This document shows positions 24,871 through 38,900 of a stretch of DNA of 64,000 bases, piece by piece; positions within the stretch are counted from its first letter, which is position 1; each line of letters begins with the position of its first letter. The position numbers and the translations under genes were made by a program. The notes under the pieces were generated by a model. It saw nothing but the letters and a program-made list of their open reading frames with translations, was not told the origin of the DNA and made no database searches. This stretch comes from Gorsachius magnificus (lineage: Eukaryota; Chordata; Aves; Pelecaniformes; Ardeidae). The DNA is taken from positions 58,418,599 to 58,482,598 of the forward strand of contig CM067084.1 in the NCBI GenBank assembly GCA_034008185.1, given 5' to 3'.

Positions 24871-27800
24871 CTACTAACTTAAGCTGGACAGAGCTAAATA
24901 AACACCTATGTTATTTACAGAAGATAAAAGTATCCAAGTCTTATGTATGGAAGAATGTACAAGTACTTCTTGTGAGGTTCGTCTGCTACTTGCTGTAGTA
25001 CTGGTGTTGTGCTGGAAGTGGAGCTCAAAGTAGGGATTTTGCCTATTATCGCTTTAAACACTTGGAAAATTGACTGTAACTTTCAAATCTGGGAAGTACA
25101 GACTTTTAGATTTCTTTGAAAATACAAAATTCTGTTGCTTCTCGGACTTTGTAAGAGATATAAAGAGGTATAGGATGTTTGAACTGTTATGAAGCCATAA
25201 GTGTAACAAATGTGTACTGTGTTTCAATACTGTGAACTCTAATGCTCTTACAGTTTGCACTTTGAGTAACCTCATCTCACAGAACAGATACTGTATGTCA
25301 AACCAAATTTTATCTTAAATTAGAGCCCTCAGGAATTCTGTGACTTCAGCTGCTGTAATCTTCTTTCTGTTCTCTTTTCTTTACTTGAATTCTTGATTCA
25401 TATTATGATCGCTCCTATATAAAAGTTGAATAGTTTGATTGGGTTATGTTTAGTAATGTACAATATTCCTCTTACACAATTTTCTTAAGCCAAACTCACT
25501 GAGATTTATTGTGTTTACAAGTAAATGCTTTTTCTTTCAAATTTCTTGGTTTTAGTCTCATTTATTAAAATGTGTTCATTGTTTTAGGACAAATATAAAG
25601 AACACCAAGGTTTGTTCTGCTGTACAAAATACTTTATGTTGAATTCTTTGATAGATTCCTCTGCTCTCTGAATTGAGACTTTTCACAATTACACTGTAAA
25701 CTGCAAACAAAAGTGTTGTTGAGAGCTGAGACATCCTTAGGAATTATCTGGATCATCAGTTTTGCCTTGCATACATTTCTCTTTGATTGTTTTGGACAGT
25801 GACATTAAAAGCTTTCAATGTAATAGACTGCCTCTTTAAACAATGTCATGTTTAAAATACAAGTAAATAAGTATCCAAAATACATGAACCTGTTCTAGGT
25901 AAAACTTTTTGAACAAGTTTGCTGTTAACATTAGCACTGGAACTTGCAACACTAAACTATGAGCCTCTAGGGCTCGTAGCGTCTGGACTTCCTGTGCATT
26001 GGCACATGACTGGGTTCTTCCCACCCTTGTCCCCGTGTACTTGAGACTTCATGCTGACCTTGCTGTGAAATGTGAGCTGAGACGTAATATGAGGATTTTA
26101 TAAAGGCTGTTTTGCATTCTGAGAACAGAAGCCTTTTGTGTCTGGAAAACCCACAAACTTGTAGACAGCATAAAAATAAGGTGAGGAAGGGGAGGGGAAA
26201 TACAGCAAATGAAAGAAAGAAAAATAGTTTCTCCTGAACCTAAAATTTTCCAATTGAGGTACCACAGACTGAAAAAGAAAAAGGAAGAGTAGCTTGCAGG
26301 AGTGGAACTGTAAAATATAAAAATTAATTCTTGGAACTTTCATGGCTATGACCATGAATAAATGGCAATTAATAAGGATACTGTAATTCCTGTAGTGAGA
26401 TGACTGGATTGTGAAAATAAGGGCTTTAAGATTGCTGGAATATGCTAATACTGTTGAAAGTGAAAAATGCTAAAATGAAAAGAGTACGAGACCAAGTACT
26501 GAATACAGAATATGGGCGGAGACAGAGAGGAACACACGGATGCATTCCTTGAGGTTGCAAACTTCATAAAGATAGATGTAGAAATAAATTAGCTCAGGAG
26601 ATCAGTGCAGTCTAGCTACCAAAATATACTAGCAGTCTGGAAACAATGTTTCCCATGAAGTCAGTGCATGTTCTGCCATGTGCGTACTTCTGCAGCTCAT
26701 AATTTCTCTCCTGCATATGAACTTCCCATGGGTTTACCATCAGCTGGGGAGCAAGCCTTGCATATGATTTTTGCCAAACTCATGCAGCATGAAGTGTATT
26801 GCTAGCATGGGGATAGCTGGGAAATTGGAGCTGAGAACAGAAATTCCCCAGTAGGAAAAACTGTATTATTAGTGCTCTGCAAACCTTTTAAATGTGATGC
26901 ACAAGATAAGAGAAGCTGTATTGGTAATGTCGGTGCCAGGTGCTCTTGCTGCAGTGGGTAAAAGGCCAATAAAAAGGTTTATGAAGTCCTAGTTATAACT
27001 CATTTACACATAACGAAGCTGAAGGGAAGACACATTTTCCTTTTGAATTTGAGCCCAATGCATTGCTCAAAGCTGTGTGACTTTACACTGTAGGGATAAT
27101 CCTTCTGATACAAGAGTTCTGCTGTGACATCAGGCAGCATTTGCCTGTGTAATGTGAACTGTGGCAGTAGTTGTCTGACAACTTGGGTTTTTTTGCTTTT
27201 TCTCCTATTCCAATGGTTACAGGATGTGACTGTAGGCACGTGATACAGATTTTGCTGTCTCTGTTGCCAAGAGCAATGTTATACAATGTCTCTGTATAAA
27301 CATGCAGTCCGTAACATCAGCACATCACTGCAGAGCGCTGCCCTCCAGCATGGGCAGTGCTAATGGCCTAAAGCATTGTAGACAGAATAAACAAGATATG
27401 ATTAATTTTGTTAATAAACTTGATTATTTCAAGTGTCAGCACCTGTGGAAGCTTGGTACGTTTTTATTAATGAACTCACCTCAAGATCAAATTACCTTGG
27501 CTGGAGATGTGTCCAGTAGCGGTTCTTGGGTATGCTCTTAACTCCCCACACTGTGGCCAAGGGCAATCAAATCATCTCGGGTGGCTCAGGCAGCATACAG
27601 TAATTTCTTACCCTGTGGTAAAAGGTGTCAAATCCTACCCCCCCCAAGCCACTGATAATTGGTGTTCTAGTTAATGCTGCTTTCTCTGTCCAAACCTGCC
27701 ACTGCGTATAACCATAAACTCCAAGGAATTATGGTGGAAAAGTGGCTGTAGCTCTACCTTCCTTGCTCTCTCCCCCACCGGCACTGAAGTCAAAGTACCT

Positions 27801-30800
27801 GAGGAGCTGTAAAGCCTCTCTTGTTTGTGTGTAAGTTGTCTGGTTTTGATCACAGTAATAGATTTGTTGTTCTAGTATTGTAGATCCAAAATTACAATTT
27901 TTTTTGTTCAATATTACTGCATGCTGGGAGGAGGAGGAAGATCAGGTCATTTTGACTACACTGCCTGCTGCTTTCAGGTCCTGTTAAGAGCCAGTCACCT
28001 CACAGAAAACTCCATGCTGAGTCTTTAAAATAAATAGCAACCAGCTGCTTGCACTTGTTTAATTAAAAAAAAGCATAATAAATGCCTGTTCACTCTAAAC
28101 TGATGTGAGCAGGAATATGAAATTTTTTAAATGAATTGTCAAGGTTCCTGCTCTCTTACTGATACCAATATGGTGATCCCAGTCCTGGAGCTGTTCTGTC
28201 TCTTTCTGCAGATAATTTATTCTACTAGAAAATCTCATTAGGATTATGGCAGTTTCCTATGACTTTTGGAGGTGTCTCAGACCTGGTCAGGAAGGGGGTC
28301 AGTAGGTAAATGAATCATCCTTACAGTCCTGGCATTTCTTTTTTGCAAACCTCCTTGTAGTGTCCCCACGCTGTGGGGGTGGGGTTATGAGGTGGGCAGC
28401 TTACATGTGGCAGACACTTTAATTTTGATGATAAAGAACAAACCTGGAAAACGTGCTTTGTGTATCTCCATGGGAAGTGGTATGTTTTACTCGAATGCTT
28501 GCATGTACCTAAATGGACTATATAGCTATGAAATGAAGCTAAATCCCATCTTGTACCAGTTTTGATTCAAATAGCTCTGCTACTTCTGAGTTTTTCTGTG
28601 AAAATAAGGTTAGGTGTGTGTATTGAATCCTATGTGGTCTTCATAAAGACCTCTTAAAAGTAGTCCAATGGATGCAGAAGACTTAAATGCTTTCCTTTTA
28701 TATTGACTCTGCCCACAGGTAGTATCAATTTAATAGCTGCTGTGAGATACTGATCATTTCTGAGTATGAACAAATCTTTTGTGCATTGTGAGATGCTGTT
28801 CAAATGACAGTTTTAAAAGTGAAGGAAAACATTCAGAAGCTATTTCTGTAAGGAAAGGTAATGTGCAATGCTGTTGATTTTCACTCCTGTTGTCACACTT
28901 GTTTTCATTGCAAAATTTTTGTGATACATGAGAACAAATCCTGCTGAGACTTTAAATAAGGGCTCAGCAGCTCTTCTGAGCTACAGGCTAGGAGTACTGA
29001 ACTAATAGCTTTTTTTTTTTATTCAGGATTAAACAGAAAATAACTTTTTTTGAAGTCAGCATGTGATTAAAAAAAATTGTGAAATCCTTTCTTTGGTCTG
29101 TGGATCTCTTTGGTCTGTATTTGATTCCAATGGACTGTTCATCCAGGAAGGAGAAATAGTGTGTGCTCATGGGGCAGCCCCTTCTGTACCTGTCTAGAGA
29201 GTCTGTGGGAGGGAGGACTGACATAATTCACGCTAATTATTCTTGCTGAGGAAAGTGGTTTCTAATTAGTTTTACTAAAGAAATGCTAGAGATATAGAGA
29301 ATGATAGTAAAGAAGTGATAGAGAGATCTTCCAGAAACAGTGGACTTTGCTTAATTGCTGGACTTTGGTTGTAATATATAATAAGACTTCCTATTTTAAA
29401 ATGGGTTCTAAGTTGTCACTTGAGTAACACTTCAGACTTGCTTCTCTGAAGTGCTGCAGTGACAGCAGGCACTGAATTTGCTGCAGCAAGGAAATCTGTT
29501 CCAAATTGCTATATCAGGTTTGCTCTTGGTGTTGGGAGTAGGCTGGCTGCATTTACAATGCAAATGAGAAAGGACTTCTTTCACTTTGCTCTTAGTAGAC
29601 ATAAGCAGCTTTCATGTTAGAAGACTGAAAAAACTAAATAGTCCATACACTGTAGTCCATCCTGTGGTGTATCTTACTTCTCATTGATCAGCTCATTGTT
29701 TACTGAAATATTTTATTCCTATATAAAATTAACATATATTTCCTTAATCTAAACCCACTGTCTACCTTTTATTGCAGGAACACTTGCTTGTTTCTCTTAA
29801 TCTTTTTGAAACATTCATGGGTTTGATTTTTAAAAAGCATCTGGGAATCTCATTACATTTCTATCTTGTATTAGTTATTGATTATGTAATAGATGTTTGG
29901 GTCTTAAAAAAAAGGTTTATAACTATACAGTGCAAAAATGGAGGGAAAAATCTAGGCATGACTGAGTTGAAATGCACGTTGTATCTCCCTGATCCCAACA
30001 GAAGTGGGGAATTATCTCTGGTTTTGAGAACTTTCAGTACCAATGGTGGGAGGGAGCTCTATAAAAATTCAACTAATTCACAAATCAGTTTTGAGGCAGA
30101 ATAAGCAGCATGACAGAAGTATGTCTTTTAAAGAGATTTATGTATTGGCAAAGTAGTGACTGCACAGAAGTGAGAATTGCATCATTCGCAGAGGGCATGA
30201 AGATGGAGCAGTGATTTTGAGAAGCTGACTATAGGGAGGAACTCTGGCCCAATGGAAATAGGAGTGTATTTGTAGCTAAATTTTTCCTTTAGATCTTCAG
30301 CACCCTCTCAGCTAAATATTGGGGTTGAAGAAATTTGACTTTTATTTAAGATTCACCAAAAATAGGTCTCAGGAGGAATTTGAATGAGAATGCTCGTGTG
30401 TGGGAGGGGGATGGCATATTGGAGTGAGAAGGCTTTTTGTTTGCACAGTGGGCAGTGTGGAGGAAGTGTGAAAAAGTAGCAGGAGAAGGAGACAAATAGG
30501 CATTTCTGACTAAGTTGTTGTGACAGGAGGCAAGGTCCAAGAAATAATTTAGGACGGTAAGCCTTTAAGACCAGACCTGACCTAATATGGTAATCTGGAG
30601 GAAAGTACTGTAGAGTTTTGGAGGGAGGACATTATTTCAAAAAAGCGATTTAAGAGATGTTCATTACCAGAAAGCAATGTTGTGAGTACTGAGGTGAAGT
30701 TATAATGTTTAGAGTATGGAGGAGTGCTAAAAGCCATTGGACAAAAAAGTGTTGGATATCCATTATGCTGGTGAAAGTTCAGGGAACGAGAGATGAGCAA

Positions 30801-32256
30801 AAGTTTGTTGTGCTGCAAGAGTGAATAACTGGGGAAATAGAGGGTTTGCCAAAAGGAGTGAAAAAATGCAGAAGGGGCTGATGTGAGAGGAACAAGAGGT
30901 CTATTTTGTCCATACAAAGCTTTAGCTTGCCATCACTCATTTAAGATATAATGCAAAGCTAAACTCCTATAGCTGTTGAAACACTGAAGACCTGAAAAAT
31001 GTACTTTGGTTTATTATAAAATATGTAGGTAACTTCAGGCCTGGAGACCTCATAGGTTTGTATTTCTCTACAGTAATGAAAAATTATCTTCTGATTTAGT
31101 TTTTGCAAGGTTAGAACTTTCTTTCCATGGAGGAGTGTATACGCACCTTTGATCCACTGGAGTTGCACAGAGGTCCTACTTAGAGGTCTGGTTCTTCCTA
31201 TGGCATCTACACCAGAACTGTGCTGTCTTGGCTTCTCGTGGCGCTTGTGCCCAGGCACACAGCGATATGCACTGGCTGTCAGTGGCCCTACCTCAGACTT
31301 GCTGGTATTTAACTGCGGATTATCCTTTCTAAAGGGGATCAGCTCAAGCTAGGGCAAGAAAATGAGTACCATTGATATCTGGAGCTTCCCTTTCTGCACC
31401 TGAAGGATTCCATCTATCAGGAGAGGGCTTTGTATCAGAAATATCAGCCGAGACATTTGCCTCAGTCTCAAACTTTCAAGCAGCTCAGAAGTACATCTAA
31501 AGCCCTGAATAGAGGATGATATAAAAGTGCTATTTGACACAGCCCTGTATGATATCAGTGGTTACACAGTACTTGCTTAAAGCAACGTGGCTCTGACTTG
31601 TCCAGAAGATCTAGCTTCAATATCAATAAAACCTGAAGGTTTCCTGGAAGAAAAATCATAGGTGAAGATGGAAGAACCTGAACATGCTATAACTGTGGCA
31701 ATTCTTAACTTAGATAACTCTGTTATTGTTTCCTTTTTTGTTATGCCTAATTATCTGTGTTTCACAATTCAGAAAGGAAGAAGAGTATGTAAAACATTTC
31801 TGTTCTTAAAGATCTTCAAAGTTAAGAACAGCCTACGCTTCTAACTGTTTTCTTGAGTCGGGCATTTCTGCCATTTAGTTTGAATACAAAAAGCTGTGTG
31901 TTTATCTCTAGACATAAAGCTGATGCAATTTTAAATATGGTTTAAATGGAAAGGGACTGAAGGCAGACAAATAAACTTGGAAAACAACTCTATCTCCATT
32001 TTCTGGGAAAACAAGCAGCTTACTGAAGGCTTTTAGCAAACCTTAAGAGGTGCCTGTTATAAGATTATGTATGTACTATTCTATTAAAGAAACATTTTTA
32101 AAATTGTGATAGGAAACCATTAAATCTTATTAGACTATTTCATTTGGGCTTTTGTGTATATGGGTTTTTAAAGCGAGCTTAGAGATTGACAAAAAATTTG
32201 CAAGGCAGTGCAAAGATGTGGTGCTACCCTGATAGTCCTGTGCCTCAGAGACACTG
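24871..32256. other. Unique non-coding DNA
   Basis: No gene, CR1 or other repeat is recognised. The longest frames (110 codons at 29772, +; 111 codons at 30582, -) have no domain and a composition typical of chance frames in AT-rich DNA. A direct repeat of tctttggtctgt occurs near 29092 and 29109. The C8 run at about 27638 is isolated. Confidence 0.5.
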
Positions 32257-32365
32257 AAAAAAGATGGGTGGATGAGGTGCTTAGTGACCTGGTTTAGTAG
32301 TGGACAGGTATGGTTGGACTCGATCTTAAAGGTCTCTTCCAACCAAATGATTCTGTGATTCTATG
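32257..32365 (+). mobile_element. Very short CR1 3' tail
   Basis: Only the last ORF2 codons and 3' UTR remain: 'gatgaggtgcttagtgacctggttta', 'ggttggactcgatcttaaaggtctcttccaacc', ending in 'gattctgtgattctatg', two good terminal octamers. It belongs to the same 3' UTR type ('gatcttaaaggtc') as the 39.9-kb copy. Confidence 0.92.
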
Positions 32366-34445
32366 AAATCAGATGAGGGCCAGGAAAGGCCTGCTACTGT
32401 GTACTGTGTGAACATATGAATGGTGGCCCTAACAATCCCCACAGCTGTTGAATTCTTGGACACTGCAGAAGTAATAGTGATGCGCCTTGTGCTTTGTATT
32501 CCTCTGAAACCAATGAAAATTGGACATCCTCAGTAACAGCTTTGTTCACGTACTTCACTCGTATGTGCCCTATCTTATTTGTAAGAGTTACTGATGGAAA
32601 AGAAATCTAAAATATCTGTTCTGCCTGAGTCTGGCAACAAGATGTTTTGTCAAATGGCTTCTGAGAGTGTGCTGTGGTACAGACAAATCAGCTCTGAATT
32701 CGATAGAGATCACTGGTGTGCTTCAGAAAAGCCACTCAACAGATAGCAAATTAAAACAACTTCTGTCCCCTAACAAGGTGGCATGGCTTTAAATCACTGA
32801 CCTGAAGATTAAAAAATAAAAACCTGTTGGTTTTCCAGTCTGAATTAATATTTCATAATAGCACAGTTTGCACTTCTGGGCAGAACCTGTATTAGCTCTG
32901 AGGTGACCAATACACAAAACAGCTTCTGAAGTTTGCCTAGGCTGCATTCAGAATAAACTAGTTTGTTGTGATATTTCTTGTGCATCCTAATTATTTTGGC
33001 ACTTTCTTTTTGTGTTTGCTCCCATGGTTTTGGTACACTGCTTAGAAGACAGTTAAAACGGTGGTGTGGTGTGTGGTTTTTTTTCCAAACAATAGAAACA
33101 GATAAATCTTCACAGAGATTTGAAGTACCCATTGTAAATGTCTAGCCTCAGACAGGAGGGAGACTGTCATCCTTCTGTCTGCTTGATGGAAGTCCTTTCT
33201 CTTATGCCTGTTTTGAATTTGTTTTTTGCATGGTTACTGCTTACCATTATCAATGGATTATTTCTATAAGCACCACTGTGGATTATAGAGGGCTAATGTT
33301 TTTCATTGGTGTTTAAGTGCTTGTGTGAAAAGCAGAGGCTTGGGAAGTTATGTTCATGTTTCCTACACTTTTAATAATCCACTGTCATTGTGTTGTGAAA
33401 AGATAATGGGAATTGTTGGAAAAGTGTTAAGCTAGTTGTGGGAGACATCTGGATGCAGTAGGACAGCAAGGAACAGGAGACGTGACTTTTAATTACAGAT
33501 CCTGCGTACTTTACTTCTTTCTCTTTGAAACTAGAACCCTGTATATCCCTGTTAAAAAATGTGGTTAAAATCTAGAAGCTGTCATTCAGTTCTACTTAAC
33601 CCTGCTAGATAGCTACGGATTCATGCCAAAACACTGTGTATACATATACATGTGTTGTCCCTTCTTCAGACACAGTCCAAATGTTATGATCTTGGATTAA
33701 AGACTGAATGCCACTTTCAGGGTGATACCTATGCTAAGTGGCCCTAGTTTTAATTTTTCCCCCAATATTTTGTATACAACTTTCATTCAACTGAATGTTT
33801 ATTATTTTATTCTGTAAAATAAAAGTTCTATTTGGCATCCCTGAAAATCCAAATTGGGACCTGTACTTTTAGAGTAAAGGGTCCCAACTTCTTCCTTGTG
33901 CATAAAACTGTTCCAAATATACTTAAATTTCCTTAGACCTACATATTTTTTATAAAATATTGGATCATGAATGTCTGGGCAGAAAATCAAGCACCTGGCA
34001 GTGGCAGATACCTAATTTATCTATATGTCTTAAAAATGATATCCTGGAATGAAGGAAAAACATGGAAAGGCAGAAGTTTTTTCTGCCTGGAACACCAGCT
34101 CTCTCGGGCACAGCAGAACAGCTGTTGTGAGACACTGCTGGAGGTGCTGAGTGGGCTGTGGTGCTGTGCAGTGACCTATAAGAAGGGAAGCATGTTGTGT
34201 ATAGAAATAAACATAAATTTCAATGCTGATGAATAGAATTAAGGGGTTTTTTGCAGACCACATAGGAATGTTTATATATTTTAATATATATAAAAAAATA
34301 CACTTGCACATGGAGAGCAAGCGAATATGAATAGTTGTATGAAGAAGCATTAAGAATTGTATAAAGACCTTGATGATTAAGTTAATAAAAAAGAGACATA
34401 ATTAAGTAGTAGAAAATGTTTAGATTATTCAGTTAAAGGAAGAAG
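32366..34445. other. Unique non-coding DNA
   Basis: No gene or repeat family is recognised. An AT-rich self-complementary stretch (tatatattttaatatata) lies near 34272-34292. The 89-codon plus-strand frame at 33967 has no recognisable domain. Confidence 0.5.
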
Positions 34446-34992
34446 TCATAGAATCATAGGATGGTTTGGTTGGAAGGGACCTTCAAAATCATTTAGTCCA
34501 ACCCCCGTGCCATGGACAGACAAGCCCCATCCAATCTGATCTCAAATATCTGCCAGGGATGGGGAATCTACAGCTTCTCTGGGCAAGCCTGTTCCAGTGC
34601 CTCACCACCCTCATAGCAAAACAATTCTTTATGTCTAATCTTTCAGTTTAAAACCATTACCCCTTGTCCTGTCACTACAGGCCCTTGTGAAGTGTCTCTC
34701 TCCAACTTTCCTATAAGTCCCCTTTAATTATTGAAGGGCTGCAATAAGGTCTCACCAGAGCCCTCTCTTCTCCAGGCTGAACAGCCTCAACTCTCAGCCA
34801 TTCTTCATAGACTAGAGAGTCTAGCCCACGATATGATTGGCTTTTTGGACTCTTAATCGCCCATTGCTGGCTCATGTCTAATTTTTCATCTGCCAATATC
34901 CTCAAGTCCTTTTCTGCCCAGCTGCTCCTTTTATCACCCAGTCTGTACTTATACTGGGGATTGCCCCAACCCAGGTGCAGAACTGTGTACTT
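34446..34992 (-). mobile_element. CR1 'A' 3' half, interrupted by a later CR1
   Basis: A reversed CR1 beginning at 'gtcatagaatcataggatgg'. Its minus-strand translation carries the RT C-terminal blocks and breaks off at '..TVLHLGWGNP'. The missing upstream codons resume at 35478 with '..[10 protein letters not shown]', so joining across the gap restores the expected order NKxK-xVLHLG. The intervening CR1 'B' (34993-35477) therefore inserted into this older copy. Confidence 0.92.
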
Positions 34993-35037
34993 AGAATCAT
35001 AGAATGTTTTGGGTTGGAAGGGACCTTTAGAGGTCAT
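34711..35037 (-). pseudogene. CR1 'A' pol remnant, 3' part
   Basis: A decayed ORF2 fragment. The segment LHLGWGNPQYKYRLGD through AEKDLRILADEKLDMSQQWA is recognisable, followed by large internal deletions before EEWLRVEAVQPGEERALV. The first ~15 codons of this open frame (35037-34993) belong to the inserted CR1 'B', so the frame is a hybrid of two elements and not a real gene. Confidence 0.8.
34988..34992. repeat. Target-site duplication of nested CR1 'B' (left)
   Basis: TACTT here and TACTT at 35478-35482 bracket the inserted CR1 'B'. CR1 'A' reads through continuously if one copy is removed. Confidence 0.65.
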
Positions 35038-35477
35038 CTAGTCCAACCCCCCTGCAGTGAGCAGGGACACCGCTAACTAGATCAGGTTGCTCAGAGCCCT
35101 GTCCAACCTGGCCTTGAATGCTTCCAGGGATGGGGCCTCCATTACCTCCCTGGGCAACCCATTCCAGTGTAAAGAATTTAATTGTAAAGAATTTCTTCCT
35201 TAGCTAGTCTAAACCTACCCTGGTTTAGTTTAAAACCATTACCCCTTGTCCTGTCACAGCTGGCCCTACTAAAAAGATTGTCCCCATCTTTTCTACAGGC
35301 TCCCTTTAAGTACTGAAAGGCCACAATCAGGTCTCCCCACAGCCTTCTCTTCTCCAGGCTGAACAAGCCCAACTCTCTCAGCCTGTCCTCATAGGAGAGG
35401 TGCTCGAGCTCTCGGAACATTTTTGTAGCCCTCCTCTGGACCTGCTCCAACAGTTTCCTTTCCTTCTTGTGTCTCCT
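34993..35477 (-). mobile_element. CR1 'B', inserted into CR1 'A'
   Basis: A 5'-truncated CR1 of about 480 bp. It starts at 'agaatcatagaatg' and contains the 3' UTR type 'gggacctttagaggtcatctagtccaacccccctgcagtgagcagggacaccgctaac', nearly the same as the 53.7-kb copy. Its pol remnant is open for 90 codons from 35450 and ends within KEEILYN because of a local rearrangement near 35170-35195 ('aaagaatttaattgtaaagaatttc'). The 5' junction has a few extra bases (tctcc) before the duplicated TACTT. Confidence 0.92.
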
Positions 35478-35482
35478 TACTT
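35478..35482. repeat. Target-site duplication of nested CR1 'B' (right)
   Basis: TACTT, the partner of 34988-34992. Confidence 0.65.
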
Positions 35483-35920
35483 GACCTTGTTGAACTTCAT
35501 GAGGTGCATGCTGGCCTGCTTCTCCAGCCTGTCAAAGTCCCTCTGGATGGCATCCTTTCCCTCTAGTGTATTAACTGCCTCACTCAGCTTAGTGTCATCC
35601 GCAAACTTGCTGAGGATGCACTCAATCCCATGTTGTCGCTGATAAAGATAATAAATAGTATCGGTCCTGACAGAGACCCCTGAGGGACACTGCTTGTTAC
35701 TGATCTCCATTCGGACACTGAGCTGATGATCATAACTCTTTGGGTGCAGCCATCCAGCCAATTCCTTATCATCAAATAGTCCATCTGTCAGACCAATAGA
35801 TCTCTGATTTAGAGACAAGAATGTTGTGCGGGATAGTGTCAAAGGCTTTACAGAAGTCAAGGTAGATGATGTGATATCAGTTGCTCTTCCCTCTTCCGCC
35901 AATGCAGTCAATCCAGTAAC
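35478..35920 (-). mobile_element. CR1 'A' 5' half, continues beyond insertion
   Basis: The resumed part of the older CR1. On the minus strand it shows damaged RT motifs from the finger/palm region through [11 protein letters not shown] (FADD intact) and on to [16 protein letters not shown]. The YLDFSKAFD region is out of frame relative to FADD, and the GVPQG block needs another frame shift (the [11 protein letters not shown] version reads from 35784). The element ends near 'gcagtcaatccag', its 5' truncation. Confidence 0.88.
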
Positions 35921-38900
35921 TGAAGTTTGTTGTTGCTAACCAGCAACTCGTTAGTGAGAAATAATAACCTGGTGTAATAGTAAAGTTTGTAGGCATTAAT
36001 ATAATATGAGTAAACCCAAAAGTAGTTCTAAATTTTAGCAGACCAGCTTTGATATGAGAAGATATAACACTAAGAGAAAGAATTTTGTAAATTGATATTT
36101 CAGCTAAAAATTATGCTCTACAAAGTTTTACAGTGGCTGCTCTTTGTTATTCTGCCTTGCAGATTCCTTATCTTATAAGCACAGAACTTTACAATGTAAT
36201 TTCAAACCCCAACTATATCAATTGTATTTTCAACTGCTGGAAACTGGCACGGGTCTGGCTTCAGTGAAGTGATGTTCATTTAAAACAGTAAAAAATTTTA
36301 GCGTTTAGTCTGCAATAACCTTTAGCACATCTGCTTCATTGTGCTTTTGAGACAAAGGCCTTTCTTTACACTTACAGGCTATAACCAAGATAATGAATAG
36401 AATAGTAGTGCTTTATTTACACTTAGTTATTTTTCCTAGTCCTTTTCCATGAAATAGATCATCTATGGAGACACAGAAAGCAGTGCAAAGTACTGAAAAT
36501 TGTTTTTCACTGAATGAAATAAATGAAACATGCGATGCTTTGGCAGCAGATTAAATCAGTTTTCAGAGGTGGTGAGGAATGATTGCTTGACTATGTTGTT
36601 GTGTACTACAGCTTGTTTAATGTTTTTGTGAGTAAATAAAGCCAAATACAGTACTTGATGGAAAACTTCTAATTCATTGCATTTTTTTCTAAAACACTTT
36701 TTGAAATAAGTAGGCAAGACTGGCTTTGCAAGCTGGTAAAAGTGAAGTTTTAGCCAAGTCTGCCCGGGATTATACCTTTAAACATTAATAATTTTCAAGC
36801 TCTCATCTCGTAATGCACTTTTGCTTGAATTATTGAAAGAGAATGTTTTCATAATATAAACCTTTTTCTCTAAAAATATGTTACTTCTTGCTGAAACGAT
36901 AGGCTATTCCATCTCTTTGAACTCTGTTTTAGAAAGGCGTTTTGTTTAAAGACACAGGTGCTCTTAAAGTATGGCCATATTTCTTCCAAACTCCTCTATG
37001 ATGTTTGCTTTGTCTACAACTGGAATGAGGAATTCCTGAAAATAAAATGGAAAATAGCTTTAGGTGGTAAATATATAGTCATTGTTCTGAATACATGTTA
37101 ATTATTCTATGGTACATGATCTAAATCCTGATCTCTGCTGAACAAGCTCTACTAAGAGGGGAAAAAAATAGCTGATAAAAAAAAAAGCCATGCAAAAATG
37201 GGAGAGCCTACTCTGAAAAGTAAACGGATGTCTAGATCATTTTATCATGATTTCTAGGATGTCGTGCTGATGTTCAGATGAATAATTGGATTTTTTTAAT
37301 TAAAAATATCCATTCTGTAACCTGATGTGTAGAGGTCTTAATTTTAGCAATGCAGGTTGTATTAATCATTCATTACATACATTTGATCTGGATTGAAAAC
37401 AATGTTATAAAGGAGGAAAAATTGCATGTGGAAATGTACCAGCTAACCTGGCAGTACGCATTTCAGTAACAGAACTTCTTTAAACTTATTAATATTTACA
37501 GTTCAAATCTTTCTTGTTACTTACATTTTTGGATGGAAGAAAGTATTAAAATAAAATTCATAATATATTTGCTTCTTGTTTAGCACACTTTGATTCTTAT
37601 TTCCTGAGTTGCTTCAAATTCCACTTCAGACTTGTGTCCATAGAAACTCTTGTAGCTTATTATACCAAACCAATCAATTTACAAAGCTCAATGAATCTTA
37701 GGATCTCACATTAAGAATGTGGTCCCTATTAGAGAAGTGTCTCCTTTTCCTGAACATGAAAAGAACAGTGCTACTGACACCTGAATTTTGACTTTTGCAA
37801 ACATTTCTTTACCCTTTTATTGCAGAACACCTGCAATTTACTGGGAGTGGAACTAGAAAAGATGTTACTTACATTGCTGCAGAAACAACCAAAAATGGAA
37901 GTATCTGTACAATGCTTTAAAAAAGGCGTCAAGAAGAAAAAAAGTCTTAAATCAGTTTACAAAAAGCATATAAAAACAAAGGTTAAGATTTTATTTATTT
38001 GTTCTTCAGAAAGATTAATTTATGCTGGAAACGGTGAAGCTTATGGAGTCACCAGAGCATTTTGCTTTTACATTAGGCAGGAAAGAAAAGTGGCTCTCAC
38101 ATGAAGGAACAACAGGAAATGAAAAGAAGAAATAGCAAATTAAATCAATAAGGATTAGATCTCAGTAATTTCTTCCACTCTTATTACCAGCTGCAGTCAT
38201 CTTGAGAATTTTTAGTCTCATAGGCATGCTAATTCCTCATCTGTAAAAATGTACTGTTCTTAAAAGTACTCAGTTCCTTTCCAGTATAATGTAAGGCTTG
38301 TTTTTGTATATGTGTATGTATACGTAAAAAATCAGATACATACAACACTTTTGTATGTGTCTGAAAACAAATTAGTCGGGTGGCTCTTATTTTGGTGAGG
38401 GAGCCAATCCACCACTAACAGAGCTTTTGAAACTTCAGTGAAGTTCTTTTTTCTGTCTTAATATTGGCATGATGCTGTGGAAATAAGTTGTAAAGAAAGG
38501 CGATGTAATAAAGGCAATACGTAACAAGTGGTAACACGTAAAAACTTGGTAAAACGTGAAACAAAGCTCCATATATGTACATACAAATGTGTGTGTGAAT
38601 GTAGTTACTATTAATTGTGTTAGAGTTCTCATGTGCTGATGTGCCATTACAGCAGTGAGGATTTTGATGGTTACCTCCAAGCTCACGGATACAGGTATAG
38701 AACAGCTTGGTTTGAATGTGAAAAGAGGTGCGTGGAAGAAAACTACAGAGCTCTTTGCAATGCAATAGACAACTTTTTTTTTTTCAGCGTATAACAACGA
38801 GTCTTTTCCTGTTAGTATCATCTTAATAATTAATAATATATATTCTTGTTTTGTACAGTAACTTTTCCTTAAATTCCTTGTATGTGCATGCAAAATTTTG

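Noticed and set aside
37807..38104. Pyrimidine tract plus AG followed by a 94-codon Lys-rich frame, a possible exon
   Set aside because: No recognisable domain, the composition of chance AT-rich DNA, and no clear donor site. A similar 'ccttttattgcag' occurs before 29777 with an unrelated frame.
38435..38893. 152-codon minus-strand open frame
   Set aside because: Overlaps another long minus-strand frame in a different register and has no recognisable features.
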